From positions 124,899,911 through 124,963,910 of the forward strand of contig OX352773.1 of NCBI GenBank assembly GCA_947095535.1: a stretch of DNA of 64,000 bases, given 5' to 3'. The translations under genes were made by a program, and so were the position numbers. The notes beneath the pieces are model-generated. The model made no database searches, was not told the DNA's origin, and saw only the letters and a list, made by a program, of their open reading frames with translations. Positions 9,375 through 20,073 of this stretch are shown here, piece after piece (the first letter of the stretch is position 1; every line of letters starts with the position of its first letter). This DNA comes from Poecilobothrus nobilitatus. Lineage: Eukaryota > Arthropoda > Insecta > Diptera > Dolichopodidae.

Positions 9375-10013
9375 TTTTTCTTTTAAATTCTTTCTGTCGA
9401 GTTTTGTTTAGAATGAATGAAAAACAAATTTAAACCCAATATTTACACGAAGTTGTTGAGATATGGAGGACTTTTTAATGTAATGCAGAATAGGAAGTCA
9501 AAGAAACAATTCAAACTAATTTTCATTAATACATGTAATTTTAATTTTTATAAACCTGAATCTGAAAAAATAAATAAAAAGAAAATTTATTTGAATCTGA
9601 AAAAATAAAGAAACTAAATAAATAAAAAAGAAAATTTTTTTTAAACCTGAATCTGAAAAATAAATAAAAAGAAAATTTATTTGAATCTGAAAAAATAAAG
9701 AAACTAAATAAATAAAAAAGAAAATTTATTTTTTTTAATTTTATGTTTATTTATATTATTTTAAACCTGAATCCGAAAAATTAAGAAACTGTATAAATAA
9801 AAAGAAAACTTTATTTAATTTGATATAGGGCATCTTGCTCCACCTCTTTTATTTTAAACCTGAAACTGAAAAAATTTTAAACCTAAATCTGAAAAATTAA
9901 GAAACAGTATAAATAAAAAGAAAAATTTATTTTTTAAATTTTATGTTTATTTATTAATTTTATTAGTTTTATAACTTAAGTTCTAGCTTAGATTATGAAA
10001 CAAATTACATAAT
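9375..10013 (+). repeat. AT-rich intergenic region with ~93-bp tandem repeats
   Basis: Units of the type CCTGAATCTGAAAAA…TAAATAAAAAGAAAATTT recur from about 9550 to 9930. At 9820-9851 there is a degenerate copy of the start of the 81-aa gene at 10014-10259, including its GAGCAAGATGC core but with the ATG changed. Short open frames here are low complexity, and I do not call them genes. Confidence 0.7.
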
Positions 10014-10259
10014 TTATTGGTAATTTGCATATATTTTTCCAAAAGACTCAGATAAGATATTTAAATTTTGGTTTTTATCTTTAGTTAAAAAATGTTCTTT
10101 TTCTTTTATTTCTAATAAAAAATTTTCATCATCAAATATATCTGAATATTTTTGTGGTATAACAATTATTAAATTTCGAGTCTCAAAGACCCACTTAAGA
10201 CCATAAATGGTCTTAATTTGTTTAATGTTTAAAATTTGATACAGAGCATCTTGCTCCAT
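10014..10259 (-). CDS. Small hypothetical Polinton protein, 81 aa
   Basis: An intact ORF, MEQDALYQILNIKQI…, with a hydrophobic segment FETRNLIIVIPQKY and a charged C-terminal half. It is encoded just 5' of the AT-rich repeat block and downstream of the polyQ gene on the same strand. I do not recognise it. A partial duplicate of its first codons occurs at 9820-9851. It may be an element-specific accessory gene. Confidence 0.45.
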   Translation of the reverse strand: MEQDALYQILNIKQIKTIYGLKWVFETRNLIIVIPQKYSDIFDDENFLLEIKEKEHFLTKDKNQNLNILSESFGKIYANYQ

Positions 10260-10307
10260 CTCGTTAATTTAAAAAAAATTTTTTTTGCTTTTAATATTTT
10301 TTTTATT

Positions 10308-10627
10308 GAAAGCTTCCTTGAATGACCTTTTTGTTGGTATTTCTTCTTCTTCTTGAAGACAAATATTGTTGTTGTTGAAGTTGTTGTTGTTGAAGTTGTT
10401 GTTGTTGAAGTTGTTGTTGTTGAATCTGTTGTTGTTGTTGATCAACATGTTGATGTTGTTGTTCTTGTTGTTTGTTGCTGTTGCTGTTGGTGATGAGGAT
10501 GATGTTGTTGTGGATGGAGCGGCTGCTCTTGTTGACTTCTTCCTCTTTTTCGCTTATTTTGATTAGAAGACAACTCTTGTGTTAGTCCGATCCCATACGA
10601 ATACATTTCTGATTTGGTGTTTTCCAT
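10308..10627 (-). pseudogene. Gln/His-rich basic protein with (QQQQL)n repeat
   Basis: The protein starts MENTKSEMYSYGIGL, followed by a basic NKRKRGRS motif resembling a nuclear-localisation signal. A Q/H-rich tract comes next, then perfect 15-bp repeats encoding QQQQL (about 10368-10440), and it ends with SSRRRRNTNKK. A one-base shift near 10485 throws the repeat region out of frame, a common result of slippage in CAA repeats. Function unknown. The composition fits a nuclear regulatory or DNA-binding protein. Confidence 0.5.
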
Positions 10628-11142
10628 CTGAACTATTTCTTTGAATTGATATATCTTAAGAAAGATCCTGCTTTATTTATACTAATTTTTTCTTCTAAAT
10701 AATTGTGTAAAAATCAAAAGACTTAAGAAAATTTTTAAAAACAAAAAGTTGTAAAGTAAATTTTTTATTAATGTAATAAATTCTAAGTGATAATAATGAA
10801 ACTTTAATTTCAGGGCTCAGTGTTAAAAAAAATCTGTTACATAAATTCTAATTATAATTTTTATGAAAGAATATTATTTTCTATTTTTTTTTCCTAAATT
10901 ATTTATTTTTATTAGGGAATATTTTTCTATTAGCATTTTTGCTTTTAACAGTGCTCTAAAGTTAAGAAAGATCTTTTACATAAATTCTAATTATACTTTT
11001 TATTAAAAAATATTATTTTTTATTTTTTACCTATTCCTAAATTATTAATTTTCATTAGTAAATATTTTTCTATTAGCATTTTTACAACATTGTTGCATTT
11101 AATAAAAAAAATGTTTTACATAAATTCAATTATTATACTTTT
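10628..11142 (+). repeat. AT-rich spacer with ~140-bp imperfect tandem repeats
   Basis: The core TTTACATAAATTCTAATTAT recurs at about 10835, 10978 and 11115, each time followed by similar AT-rich sequence including TTTTTCTATTAGCATTTTT. I see no gene. It lies between the integrase stop and the polyQ gene start. Confidence 0.7.
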
Positions 11143-12066
11143 TCATGGAAGAATATCATATTTACTTATCCATTGATTATGACTATTATCAAAGCCTAAA
11201 TATTTCACATATACTTTATTACCTTTTCGTTTTAAAATTTTTTCAATTAAATAAGCATTGGGGTCTTTGACACTAGTTAATTCCGCTTCATAGAAGCCAC
11301 CACGAACTAAATTATTTTTATAATCTTTTAAACTATATGTAATCGGATCTGTCTTGTTTTTGAAATGTATTTTAAAAACTTCAGTTGAATAGTTAGGTTC
11401 ATAACCTTTTTGAAAAGTACCTTTAGATCTTGCAATTCTAACAAAATCACCAACATTAAATTTTCCCTTATTAAATATTTTAGGGTAATTGTAAATTGAA
11501 CGAAGAATTTGTTTTTCATTTTATGATGTTACTTGATTTGGTTTTAACTTAATTGTACTATGTTTTGTGTTATTATATTTTTCAATTAGTTTTGGTAAAA
11601 GTTCAATCCATTTAAAATTTCCTTGTAAACTAAATTGTTTCCACATAATTGATTTTAATGTTTTGTTAAATCTTTCACAAACACTAGCCTTCATTTCTGA
11701 ATAAGTATGATAGTGATTTATTTTATAGATTTTCATTAAATTTTGGAATTTTTTGTGGAAAAATTCTTTTCCCTGATCAGAATGAATATTTTTTGGAGAC
11801 TTCGCTTCTCTTTTAAAAATCCTTTCCATACTTCTTACTACGTCATCTGCTGCCTTTGATTAAACTTTTTCCGCATATGCATATTTTGAAAATATATCGA
11901 TAACAGTTAAGAGGAACTTGTATCCATTATTTACTTTTTGATAGGCCGACATATCTACAAGATCAATTTCCCATGTATCATTTAACCCTCTTTGAGATAT
12001 TTTTCGCCTTCGAAATGTACGTCTAACTGGACGATGAATTTCAGAGACTATTTGTGCTTTTGACAT
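11143..12066 (-). pseudogene. Polinton retroviral-type integrase with C-terminal chromodomain
   Basis: One 308-codon frame is broken by TAA at codon 69 and codon 182. The DDE core is visible: Asp35 in WEIDLVDM, Asp97 in HSDQGKEF and Glu131 in ASVCERFNKT, with the last two 34 residues apart. An SH3-like DNA-binding stretch follows (VGDFVRI…FQKGYEP). A chromodomain ends the protein (YLIEKILKRKGNKVYVKYLG), as in many Polintons, where it may steer insertion into chromatin. No N-terminal HHCC zinc finger is seen. ATG at 12066 is chosen because MSKAQIV matches the start of the Polinton C integrase. The missing targeting partner PolB follows upstream. Confidence 0.92.
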
Positions 12067-12239
12067 TATTATTGAAAAGTTAAACTGCAACTGTGAATTT
12101 GAATAAAATCAGTATATATACATATATATATATAAATTTTGGATTACATTCTGAAAATTAAAAACTGTAAAATTAAAAAGATCTTTTTTTTAAAAAAATA
12201 CTATAATTTAATAGTTTAATACAAAATTTTTACAATATA

Positions 12240-15200
12240 TTAACAATAATATATATTAATAATATATACAATAATATTAACAAATAATACAAATAATACA
12301 ATAATATTAACAAATGCAAAAACTCGTTTTCTGGAATTTATTCGATATGTCTTTAATTCAGGAACAGTGATGACTCTGTGATCGTATGTTCGACGAATAC
12401 TAGGAAATGTTATATTTATTTCCTGAAGATTGTTTAATTTTTTAACTAATTGTTTCATAGAGCCGAAATTTATTTCTTGTGAAGCGTTATAATTTAAACG
12501 AATACCTTTGACTTTGCAAACAGGTTTTTCGCATTTGGATTTGGTACTATAAATTTTGTATGCATAGTTCTTTGCGCCCCCACTGACTAATTCTGTAATG
12601 TAACTTCCAATTGCATATTCTTCCAGCTCATCTGTCATATCTCCTATGAAAACTCCTGTTGGAGGGTTATATTCTCCTTCACGTGCTACATATATTATTG
12701 AATCAGTGTTGTAATACAAAACTCGTTCTTTTAAATTGTTTAGGTAAGAATACAATTTTAAACGAGCTTACAAACTGTAAGCAGCTATACAAACGTTAAC
12801 TGTTAATAATGATTCAGCTGTTTCTTCTTTGTATTCCCAATTTACCAAAACTGTTTTTTCGTTTATTGGAGTTATTTGGTTCACATTCTTGGAAGGATCA
12901 GTAAGAAGAGTAAATAATTCAAAAGGCTCATTTATGATTTCAGTTTTTGATTGATTTTCTCTCTGCCCAAATTTATCCCAGAAAGAGTTTAACATTAATT
13001 TAGCTAATGATCTTAATCCAGGATTTTTTTCTATTTCGTTAAACTGTAAATTTATGCCTTCCACTTTGGAAAATTTTTCTAAATATTTACAATTTTCCTT
13101 TGGTGTTCTACAAAAGCTAGGCCAGCCTCAAGCGTTTTTTTTAATTTTAAGGAACTTGTTCATCATTTCAGTAAAAATCTCCTTTTGTGATGTAAGGGGA
13201 TTAAATTTTTTAACAGTATACTCCCATACTTCGTATATTTGCACAATTTTGTATCCCTGTTTAACAGCTTCTCTTACTTCATCTGTAACCCATGTTCCTA
13301 AAATTGATCTACTGCGATTGTCATGAGAGCAGTCATCATTATTCATTTCCATGCTACATGTTTGACAACAGGAATACATTAGCTTATTATTTTGATTTAT
13401 AGGCAAAACCGGGTGATAGAGCTTTTCTGGAGGAAGTATCAATGCTTTTATTAATCCTTCAGTATTATTTAAATTTAATTTGTTGCACTCAATTGGTCCA
13501 ACATGGACTTTTGGATGCCCCACTGGAAATCTTCCGTATTTACACACCCAAGAATATAGTGAACATATATCTATGTACATTATTTGCTCACCAGGTGCAC
13601 ATTTAAAATATGTTCTTGTGTTTCCTGTTCTACCGCCATAAAACGCATCACGTGGTTTTACTGATATCAAACTTTGGGTCTCCAATTTTGAGAAAAATGG
13701 TATATATTCTTTTGATCTCATTTCTTTTTGAAATTCACACTCCCACTTTTCAATTACTTGATAACCTAAAGATCGTAATTTATTGACTTTGGATAGTGTA
13801 GCCTCATAACGTGTTTCATATTTTTAATCATTGTTATTTTTGCAACATTTTGGATGACCATGGTAATAACAACCATAAAACTCAAATATTTGTTTTGTGT
13901 CTGTACAATATCCGTCAACACGGAGACCAAAAATAACTTTTTCTTTTCCATTACCACTATGCTGAATACTTATTTTTCTTTGTTTTTCTTCCCACATTAA
14001 CCATTTTATGGCAATAATTGATTGATTTTCTGATAAGCGATAACCTTGTTTAGGTATAAGTCCAATTGTATACGGGTTTAAAAAATTCCTTCTAAAAACC
14101 AAATTACACGCTGAAGCAATTGTAGTGGCTTCTAAAAATGGCTCAACCTTACATTCTTTTAAAAATAAATTTCTGAATTTAATACAGGCTGCTGTTAAAA
14201 GTTTTACGTCATTCAAACAATATTCTACAAGTTCATTTTGAAGGTTAAAGGACTTGTTTTTATTTTCTTCATACCATTCAAGAAATATTTTTCTTTCCGA
14301 CGCACCCATTGAATTATAACAGTTATATTTACGATCGGGCAGCTTTCCATTATAATTTATATTGTTTTTACGATTAAACATATGAGGAAAATATCCTTTT
14401 TTCAAATTTATGTCTAAATCAAAAGCTTTCGGTAAACTAGACAACGGCATTGGAAAATAGTTTAATGAATCAATAAATTTTACGTTATCTAGAAGCATTA
14501 AAATTATCTTTGTTCCTCTCATAATTAATTTTGGTTTTATGATTGTTTTCTCTAAGATATAGTTTAATAAAAACTGATTATCAAATGCTTGCCCATTATG
14601 TGCAATAACTATAACTTTATCAAATATTTTTCTTTGGTTGAGTATATATTCTAAAAATATTTGTATTGGATTCTGTTTTAACACATGTTGACGAAGTCCG
14701 CAAAAATTGCATCTTTCAACAATAGATAATATACAATGGATGCAACGTTGTTCAAAAATACACAAATCAAGCTGATGTTCAATTATATCTCCTATTGCAA
14801 CACCTTCATGAAGTTTCTCTCCGATAATATCATCTTAAGTTGTTTCGAGATCGTAGAAAATATATAATATATTCTTCAGTTCAGCTAATTCTTTACATGG
14901 TGTAATAAAGCATTGGTGATCTGAAGTTACATTTGTATTACAATTTTTACACAAATGTCCATAGCATATATGATTTACATCAGCTCTGTATACTTTAAAG
15001 CATTTTTTACAGGAATTTATAAGACTACAAATAGATTTTTTATTTGTAGATGATGTTGCTTTATGATTATCAAAACAAGTTTGACCTTTAAAAATTCGAT
15101 TACATACATCACATTTAATGTTTGGAAAACTTACGTCACACGCCGGAGATGATTTACAGAAGAATCACGACTGTGCACATCGGTGAGACAATCTATTGTT

Positions 15201-16034
15201 ATATGGAACATTGCATGTTTGGCAAAAGTAATCACAACTAAATGCTGCAGTTAGTGATGTAATTACATTGAAGTGACCTTTATTGTACATCAAATTTAAT
15301 CTTTTTTCCTTAGGTTCTTCACCTAGAAAAATAATCGTTTTTCCTTTTCCTCTGAAATCAAAAACTACAATTTGATATTTTGAGAGGTAAAGTTGAAATT
15401 TTTTGAGCTCATTGATACTTGCTCCTTTTGCTGGAATACATACATTTGAATTTCTTATTAGTTGTAACGCCCCTTTCAATTGAAGTTGACCTATATCTTT
15501 TCGAATTTTACAGTAGTCAATTTCTTTTTCTATGAAAGAGATAGCAACAACTAACGCACGTGGCAAGCATAAATTATCATTGTTTTTAATTGTAATTATG
15601 CCTCTTCTTTTATTACATTCCTCTTCAAAATTGTTGTATCTTTTTCCTCTACCTCTTCCTGCTGGAAGTCGTACATACATTACATTTATACAGAATGTAT
15701 CTGTAGATAATCCTTCGGAGTTATTTTGAAAAATTTTTGAAATGACGTCCCAAATTTCCGAAATGTCAAGATCTTTTGCATCTTTAAAATTGATCCAGGC
15801 TGGACCACGTTCATGAAAACTTTGGCATCCAAAACTAACTCCAATTTTATCACTAGGATCAACATTTTCAAGTAAATTGTTAAATAATTCTTCAATACCA
15901 GTTTTAATCCAATCTATTGGATCTTTGTTGTCTGGTACTGAATTTATTGCAAATTCCAATTTTTTTCCAAAAATGTTGAATCTTTTTACATTCACCGATT
16001 TAATTGATATAATATTGAATTTTTCTGTATCCAT
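12240..16034 (-). pseudogene. Protein-primed DNA polymerase B of Polinton A, five nonsense codons
   Basis: A 1265-codon frame with no frameshift is cut by stops at codons 290, 400, 737, 969 and 1089. It would copy the element by protein priming. The N-terminal part contains NNDNLCLPRALVVAI and cysteine-rich finger-like pairs. The exonuclease region shows FYDLETT just before codon 400, AHNGQAFDNQF near 479 and a later YCLNDVKLL. Polymerase motif A is YIDICSLYSW near 822, motif B KLMLNSFWDKFGQR near 1012, and motif C reads YNTDS near 1109, where the family has two aspartates around T. The last ~25 codons come from a short AT tandem repeat at 12240-12320. The 173-bp gap to the integrase holds only TA repeats. 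Confidence 0.93.
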
Positions 16035-16277
16035 TTTTGTATTTTTAATTAAATTTTTATTAATTATTATTATAATTTTATATTTTTCAATTTTTATTTT
16101 GAAAGAACCGACTGCGAACGTTTCTAATCTTCAAATTTTTCTCTATTAACAATTTTTTTACATTTTACAATTACTTATACTATATAATCCTTAATCAAAG
16201 CTTATACATAAGAAAAGAATATATAAGCATATATAAGAAGATATAAGAAGATATAAGAAGAAGATATAAGAAAAAAA
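16035..16277 (-). promoter_or_regulatory. PolB leader with GATATAAGAA repeats
   Basis: This AT-rich stretch lies between the PolB start and the right TIR. It holds several direct repeats of the type AAGATATAAG at about 16225-16275. It must contain the PolB promoter because the TIR follows directly, but no single TATA box can be chosen. Confidence 0.4.
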
Positions 16278-17128
16278 TATTTCAAACATATAAATAAATT
16301 TGTTTTATTTTTTTTTTAACACAACATATAAGAATACATCTTTTTTGTTCTACATTCTTACATATCAATAAAATCTAAAAAATACTAATAATTTTTTCTT
16401 TCCTCTTCTTTAAATATTTCATCAGAACAAAAAAGAAAAGAAAAAATTCAGATTTAAAAACCAGCTTTGCACTTTTTTCTTTTAATTTTAAAAATTCGCA
16501 TAGGTACACTTAACTGGTTTAAATTTTTCTCTTTACATTTTATAAAAACCCATTTTTTCTTACTATTTCCATTCACGCCTATTACTTAAACCACATGTTA
16601 GATATTTTTGGTTTCCTGTTTGTTTTCTTTTTATTCATATTTTTGTCAACATTCTTACATAACAATAAAATCTTAAACGGTGATACTCGCAATTAATTAA
16701 TGGTTTTTATTTCCTCTTCTTTAAATACTTCATAAAAAAAAAGAAAAAAAAAATGCATCTCAAAATTGCATTAATTTTGTTGATTCTTTATCTAAGATTT
16801 AAAAAGCCAGTTTGCACTTTTTTTAATTTTAAAGAAACGTATAGGTACATTTTTTTTTCGCTTTACATTGTATGAAAAAGCATTTTTTTTCCCTACTATT
16901 TTCCTGCATACCTATTACTTAAACCAAGTATACAATCTTTATAAACAACTGACGATCGCCGCCAGTCTGACTTACTTTTAACATGACCTTGACATACTTC
17001 CTGTCTGGCCTTCCGGGTGGCCTTCACCTACTTCTGGGTGACCTTGACCTACTTCTGGGCGACCTTGACATACTTCCGGGCGACCTTGACCTACTGACCT
17101 GTCTGGCCCAAGTGCCTACCTATCTACT
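16278..17128 (-). repeat. Right terminal inverted repeat of Polinton A
   Basis: This is complementary to 1972-2855 and ends TATCTACT at 17121-17128. The outer ~130 bp contains several TGACCTTGA or CGACCTTGA units at 16984, 17039, 17060 and 17081, and is GC-richer than the rest. The inner part is AT-rich with poly-A and poly-T tracts. Confidence 0.9.
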
Positions 17129-17134
17129 TGTAGT
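17129..17134 (+). repeat. Target-site duplication, right copy (TGTAGT)
   Basis: This matches the left flank GGTAGT at 1966-1971 in five of six bases, directly after the right TIR of element A. Confidence 0.75.
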
Positions 17135-18212
17135 CTTCATCGGAACATGATGTGTTTGTCATATGATTGGTAAAAGCTTCTTGTGAAGGTAAACTTCTTT
17201 CGTCAAGTCGTTCAATGGAATTTAAAGGGAAAAAACTCCCTTTCGAGTCATAAGTTTAATTTTTTCATTATTATTGAATTCTTTTTTTATATGAAACAAA
17301 TCGTTTTCATTTAAATTTTTACATAAAGAATCAATGCTAGAAGCCATAAATCTAAAGCTATCGAGAAAACGTAAATAAAATGAATGATTTTTATCTATTG
17401 TAATTTTTTTAGATAATGAAATATAACGTTCTTTATTCAAAGGAATGACACCAATATGTCGATTCACTTCGTTTAGTTCTTTAAATAAAAGATGGCAATC
17501 ATAGCCGGAAAAATTGTGAAAAAATATAGGAAAAAAATTTGGTCGCCTATATAATAAATTACATTTAGAATGAGCGGGTTTTCTATAATTACTAGTAAAG
17601 TGACAATTGTCTCTAATTCTATCATTAAAAGTTAAATGCTTACCACATATGTGACAATTTTCCTGAATTAATTGTTGAAGCTGCTCATCAAGTGTTAATA
17701 GATTCATTGGCTTTGGCATCATAAATATATTTTCATATAATTCACTACATGTTTTTGTTAACGAGATGATAAATTCCTTAGCACAGTTAGCTCCAACAAA
17801 CTCTTTAGCCTTTTCAAAAAAATCATTAAGATCATCTTGTGTGAAACTAAACACTCGAGTTTGAAAATATTTGATTGATATATTTTCAAACTTTTCTTCT
17901 GTTGGCTTTATATATTAACCAAAAAGCTCAAGATTTACTTTTATAGCGTTGTGCTTTTTTAATGATTGCATCAATAATTCAATTATATCGGTCTGAGCCT
18001 TTTCCAGAAAGTTTGATGGGTTTAGTATGCTTTCATCATCATTATCTCTAATAAATGTTTCTATTCTATTTTGAAAACATTCATCAATATGCCTAACATT
18101 AGAACTAATTACTTCTGCCGTATTACTTTTATGTTTATTTGTTCCACAAAGTGGTTGTAACGTTTGATTTGCACTTACTGCAAAATGTTACATTTTCCAA
18201 ATTTTTTTGATT
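17135..18212 (-). pseudogene. PolB of an older, unrelated Polinton, split by element A
   Basis: The minus strand encodes a divergent family B polymerase N-terminal region. Near 17640 a cysteine/histidine block, CHICGKHLTFNDRIRDNCHF, is followed by FFPIFFHNFSGYDCHLLFKEL. This order is well known from insect Polinton and Polinton-like polymerases with an endonuclease VII-like zinc domain ahead of the exonuclease. A stop at 17222 and a shift near it break the frame, which then runs into the element A insertion site. The downstream codons reappear at 1869-1971. In-frame stops upstream, for example near 17917, show it was already a pseudogene or has decayed since. Confidence 0.85.
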
Positions 18213-18383
18213 TCACTTTTCATGTCTTAATAAACTATCATTTCTATTAAATGATTTTTTACATATTTCACAATTATGTTTTAATTGTGTTTCACATTTA
18301 TGTCTTTTTAAATTGTAAGATCTTGTGAACAATTTTTCACATTTATCACATTGCAATTTAATTCTTTTGTTTTCTGAACTCAT
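18213..18383 (-). pseudogene. N-terminal C2H2 zinc-finger piece of the old PolB
   Basis: A 56-codon frame starts at ATG 18383-18381. It encodes two C2H2 fingers, CDKCEKLFTRSYNLKRH and CEICKKSFNRNDSLLRH. It ends out of frame with the polymerase part at 17135-18212, so a shift separates them. N-terminal fingers are known on Polinton-type polymerases, so I treat this as the true start of the split gene. The R element begins only seven bases upstream of the ATG, so the promoter has been lost or replaced. Confidence 0.7.
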
Positions 18384-18389
18384 TTTTAT

Positions 18390-20073
18390 TATACCCTACA
18401 CTTAAAGTATATGGTATATTAACTTTGGTATGGTGTTTGTAACCACCAAAAGGAAGCAAGTTAGATATGGTCATGTATATGTATTCTGAATCAGGATCAC
18501 CTCCTGAGTCGATTTAACGATGTCCGTCCGTCCGTTCGCACGATAACTCAAAACCTAATAAAGCTATCTTGATGAAATTTATATAGTAGGTTACTAATTA
18601 CTAAAGGAAGGCTAAGTTCGAAAAAATCGGTCCATGGGTTCGAATTCTAGAAGCTTCGGAAAGATTCCAGAGCAAACGAGATTATCTCCAAAACCAACAA
18701 AGATAGAACCTTTAAATTTTGTACAAGATGTTCCTTCCCATTCGATTTATGTCTCTGAAATTTAAGAGGATTTGGTCTATGGGTTTGGATTTTGGAAGCT
18801 TCCAAACGACAACCAGAGCAAGTGAGATTACCTCCAAAACCAACTAAGATGTAACCTTTACATTTGGCAGAATGGTGTTCCTTCATGTTTGATTTATGTC
18901 TCTGAAATTTAACAGAGATATGGTCCATGGGTTTGGATTTTGGAAGCTTCCGAACAAGCACCAGAGCAAATGAGATTATCTCCAAAACCAACTAAGATAT
19001 AACCTTTAAATTTGGCAGAGCGGTGTTCTTTCATGTTTTATTTAAGTCTCTGAAAATTGAGAGGATTTGGTTCATGGGTTCCTATCGTGGAAGCTTTCGA
19101 ACGAGCACCAGAGCAAACGAGTATATCTCCACAACCAACAAAGATAGAACCTTTATTTTTAGTACAAGAGTGTGCTGTTATGTTTCCTTTTCTATAAAAT
19201 TGGAAACTGACACTGACATTGGAAAGAATTTGAACCATGGATTCGTATATTGAAAGCTTCCGAACGAGACCCAGAGCAAAAGAAATCATCTCCAAAACCA
19301 ACAAAGATAGAACCTTTAAATTTTGTGTAATGATGTTCCTTCCCTTTTGATTTATGTCTCTGAAATTTAACAGAGATATGGTCCATGGGTTTGGATTTGC
19401 GAAGCTTCCCAACGAGCACCAGAGCAAATGAGATTATCTCCAAAACCAACTAAGATATAACCTTTAAATTTGGCAGAGTGGTGTTCTTTCATGTTTTATT
19501 TAAGTCTCTGAAATTTGAGAAGATTTGGTTCATGGGTTCTTATCGTGGAAGCTTTCGAACGAGCCCCAGAGCAAACGAGTATATCTCCACAACCAACAAA
19601 GATAGAACCTTTATTTTTAGTACAAGAGTGTGCTGTTATGTTTCCTTTTCTATAAAATTGGAAACTGACATTTGAAAGAATTTGAACCATGGATTCGTAT
19701 TTTGGAAGCTTCCGAACGAGCCCCAGAGCAAACGAGATTATCTCCAAAACCAACAAAGATAGAACCTTTAAATTTTTTACAATAATGTTCCTTCCCGTTT
19801 GATTTATGTCTCTCAAATTTAAGAGGATATGGTCCATGGGTTTGGATTTTGGAAGCTTCCGAACGAGCCCCAGAGCAAATGAGATTATCTCCAAAAACAA
19901 CAAAGATATAACCTTTAAATTAGGCAGAATGGTGTTCCTTCATGTTTGATTTATGTTTCTGAAATTTGTGCGGATTTGGTCCATGGGTTCAAACCTTAGA
20001 AGTTCCGGACGAGCCCCAGAGCAAACGAATATACCTCCACAACCAACAAAGATAGAACTTTTATTTTTAATAC
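18390..20073 (-). repeat. R1, left part: unclassified repeat element with ~145-bp array
   Basis: It begins TATACCCTACAC. Next come a conserved block with GGTATATTAACTTTGG at about 18410, then CCTGAGTCGATTTAACGATG and a short TCCG run at about 18505-18535. About ten tandem units of 142-160 bp follow (18640-20070), each with AGCAAA-GAGATTATCTCC and GATAGAACCTTTAAAT. Long open frames here come from the repeat and are not genes. The BEL/Pao element interrupts the array at 20073. The rest continues at 26560. Confidence 0.85.
20069..20073 (+). repeat. BEL/Pao target-site duplication AATAC (left)
   Basis: This is a perfect 5-bp match with 26560-26564 on the far side of the LTR element. Five bp is the usual length for BEL/Pao. 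Confidence 0.9.

Larger units (their letters stand above)
1972..17128 (+). mobile_element. Polinton/Maverick element A, full length, decayed
   Basis: This is a 15.2-kb element bounded by inverted repeats that begin AGTAGATA and end TATCTACT, with a near-perfect 6-bp target duplication. It carries the full Polinton set: integrase, protein-primed PolB, packaging ATPase, adenain-like protease, double-jelly-roll major capsid protein and minor capsid protein, plus small accessory genes. The capsid block is on the plus strand from the left end. The integrase/PolB block is on the minus strand from the right end. Almost every long gene has at least one nonsense codon or frameshift, so I infer a dead copy. 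The genes are close together, some with ATGA-type overlaps. Confidence 0.95.

Noticed and set aside
9417..9608. 63-aa lysine-rich frame
   Set aside because: It lies in the AT-rich tandem repeats and consists mostly of K, N and F codons; there is no sign of a real gene.
10366..10566. Leucine-rich frame on the plus strand
   Set aside because: It is the antisense of the CAA repeat of the polyQ gene.
3477..16034. Stop-codon reassignment or programmed readthrough in element A genes
   Set aside because: Both TAA and TGA are used, frameshifts and deletions also occur in several genes, and relatives have sense codons at some of the sites; decay is simpler.
18646..19903. Long open frames on both strands in the R1 array, and similar frames at 41202-41752 and 58459-59019
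   Set aside because: They repeat with the ~145-bp units, exist in several frames and on both strands, and have no protein features; they are side effects of the repeat.
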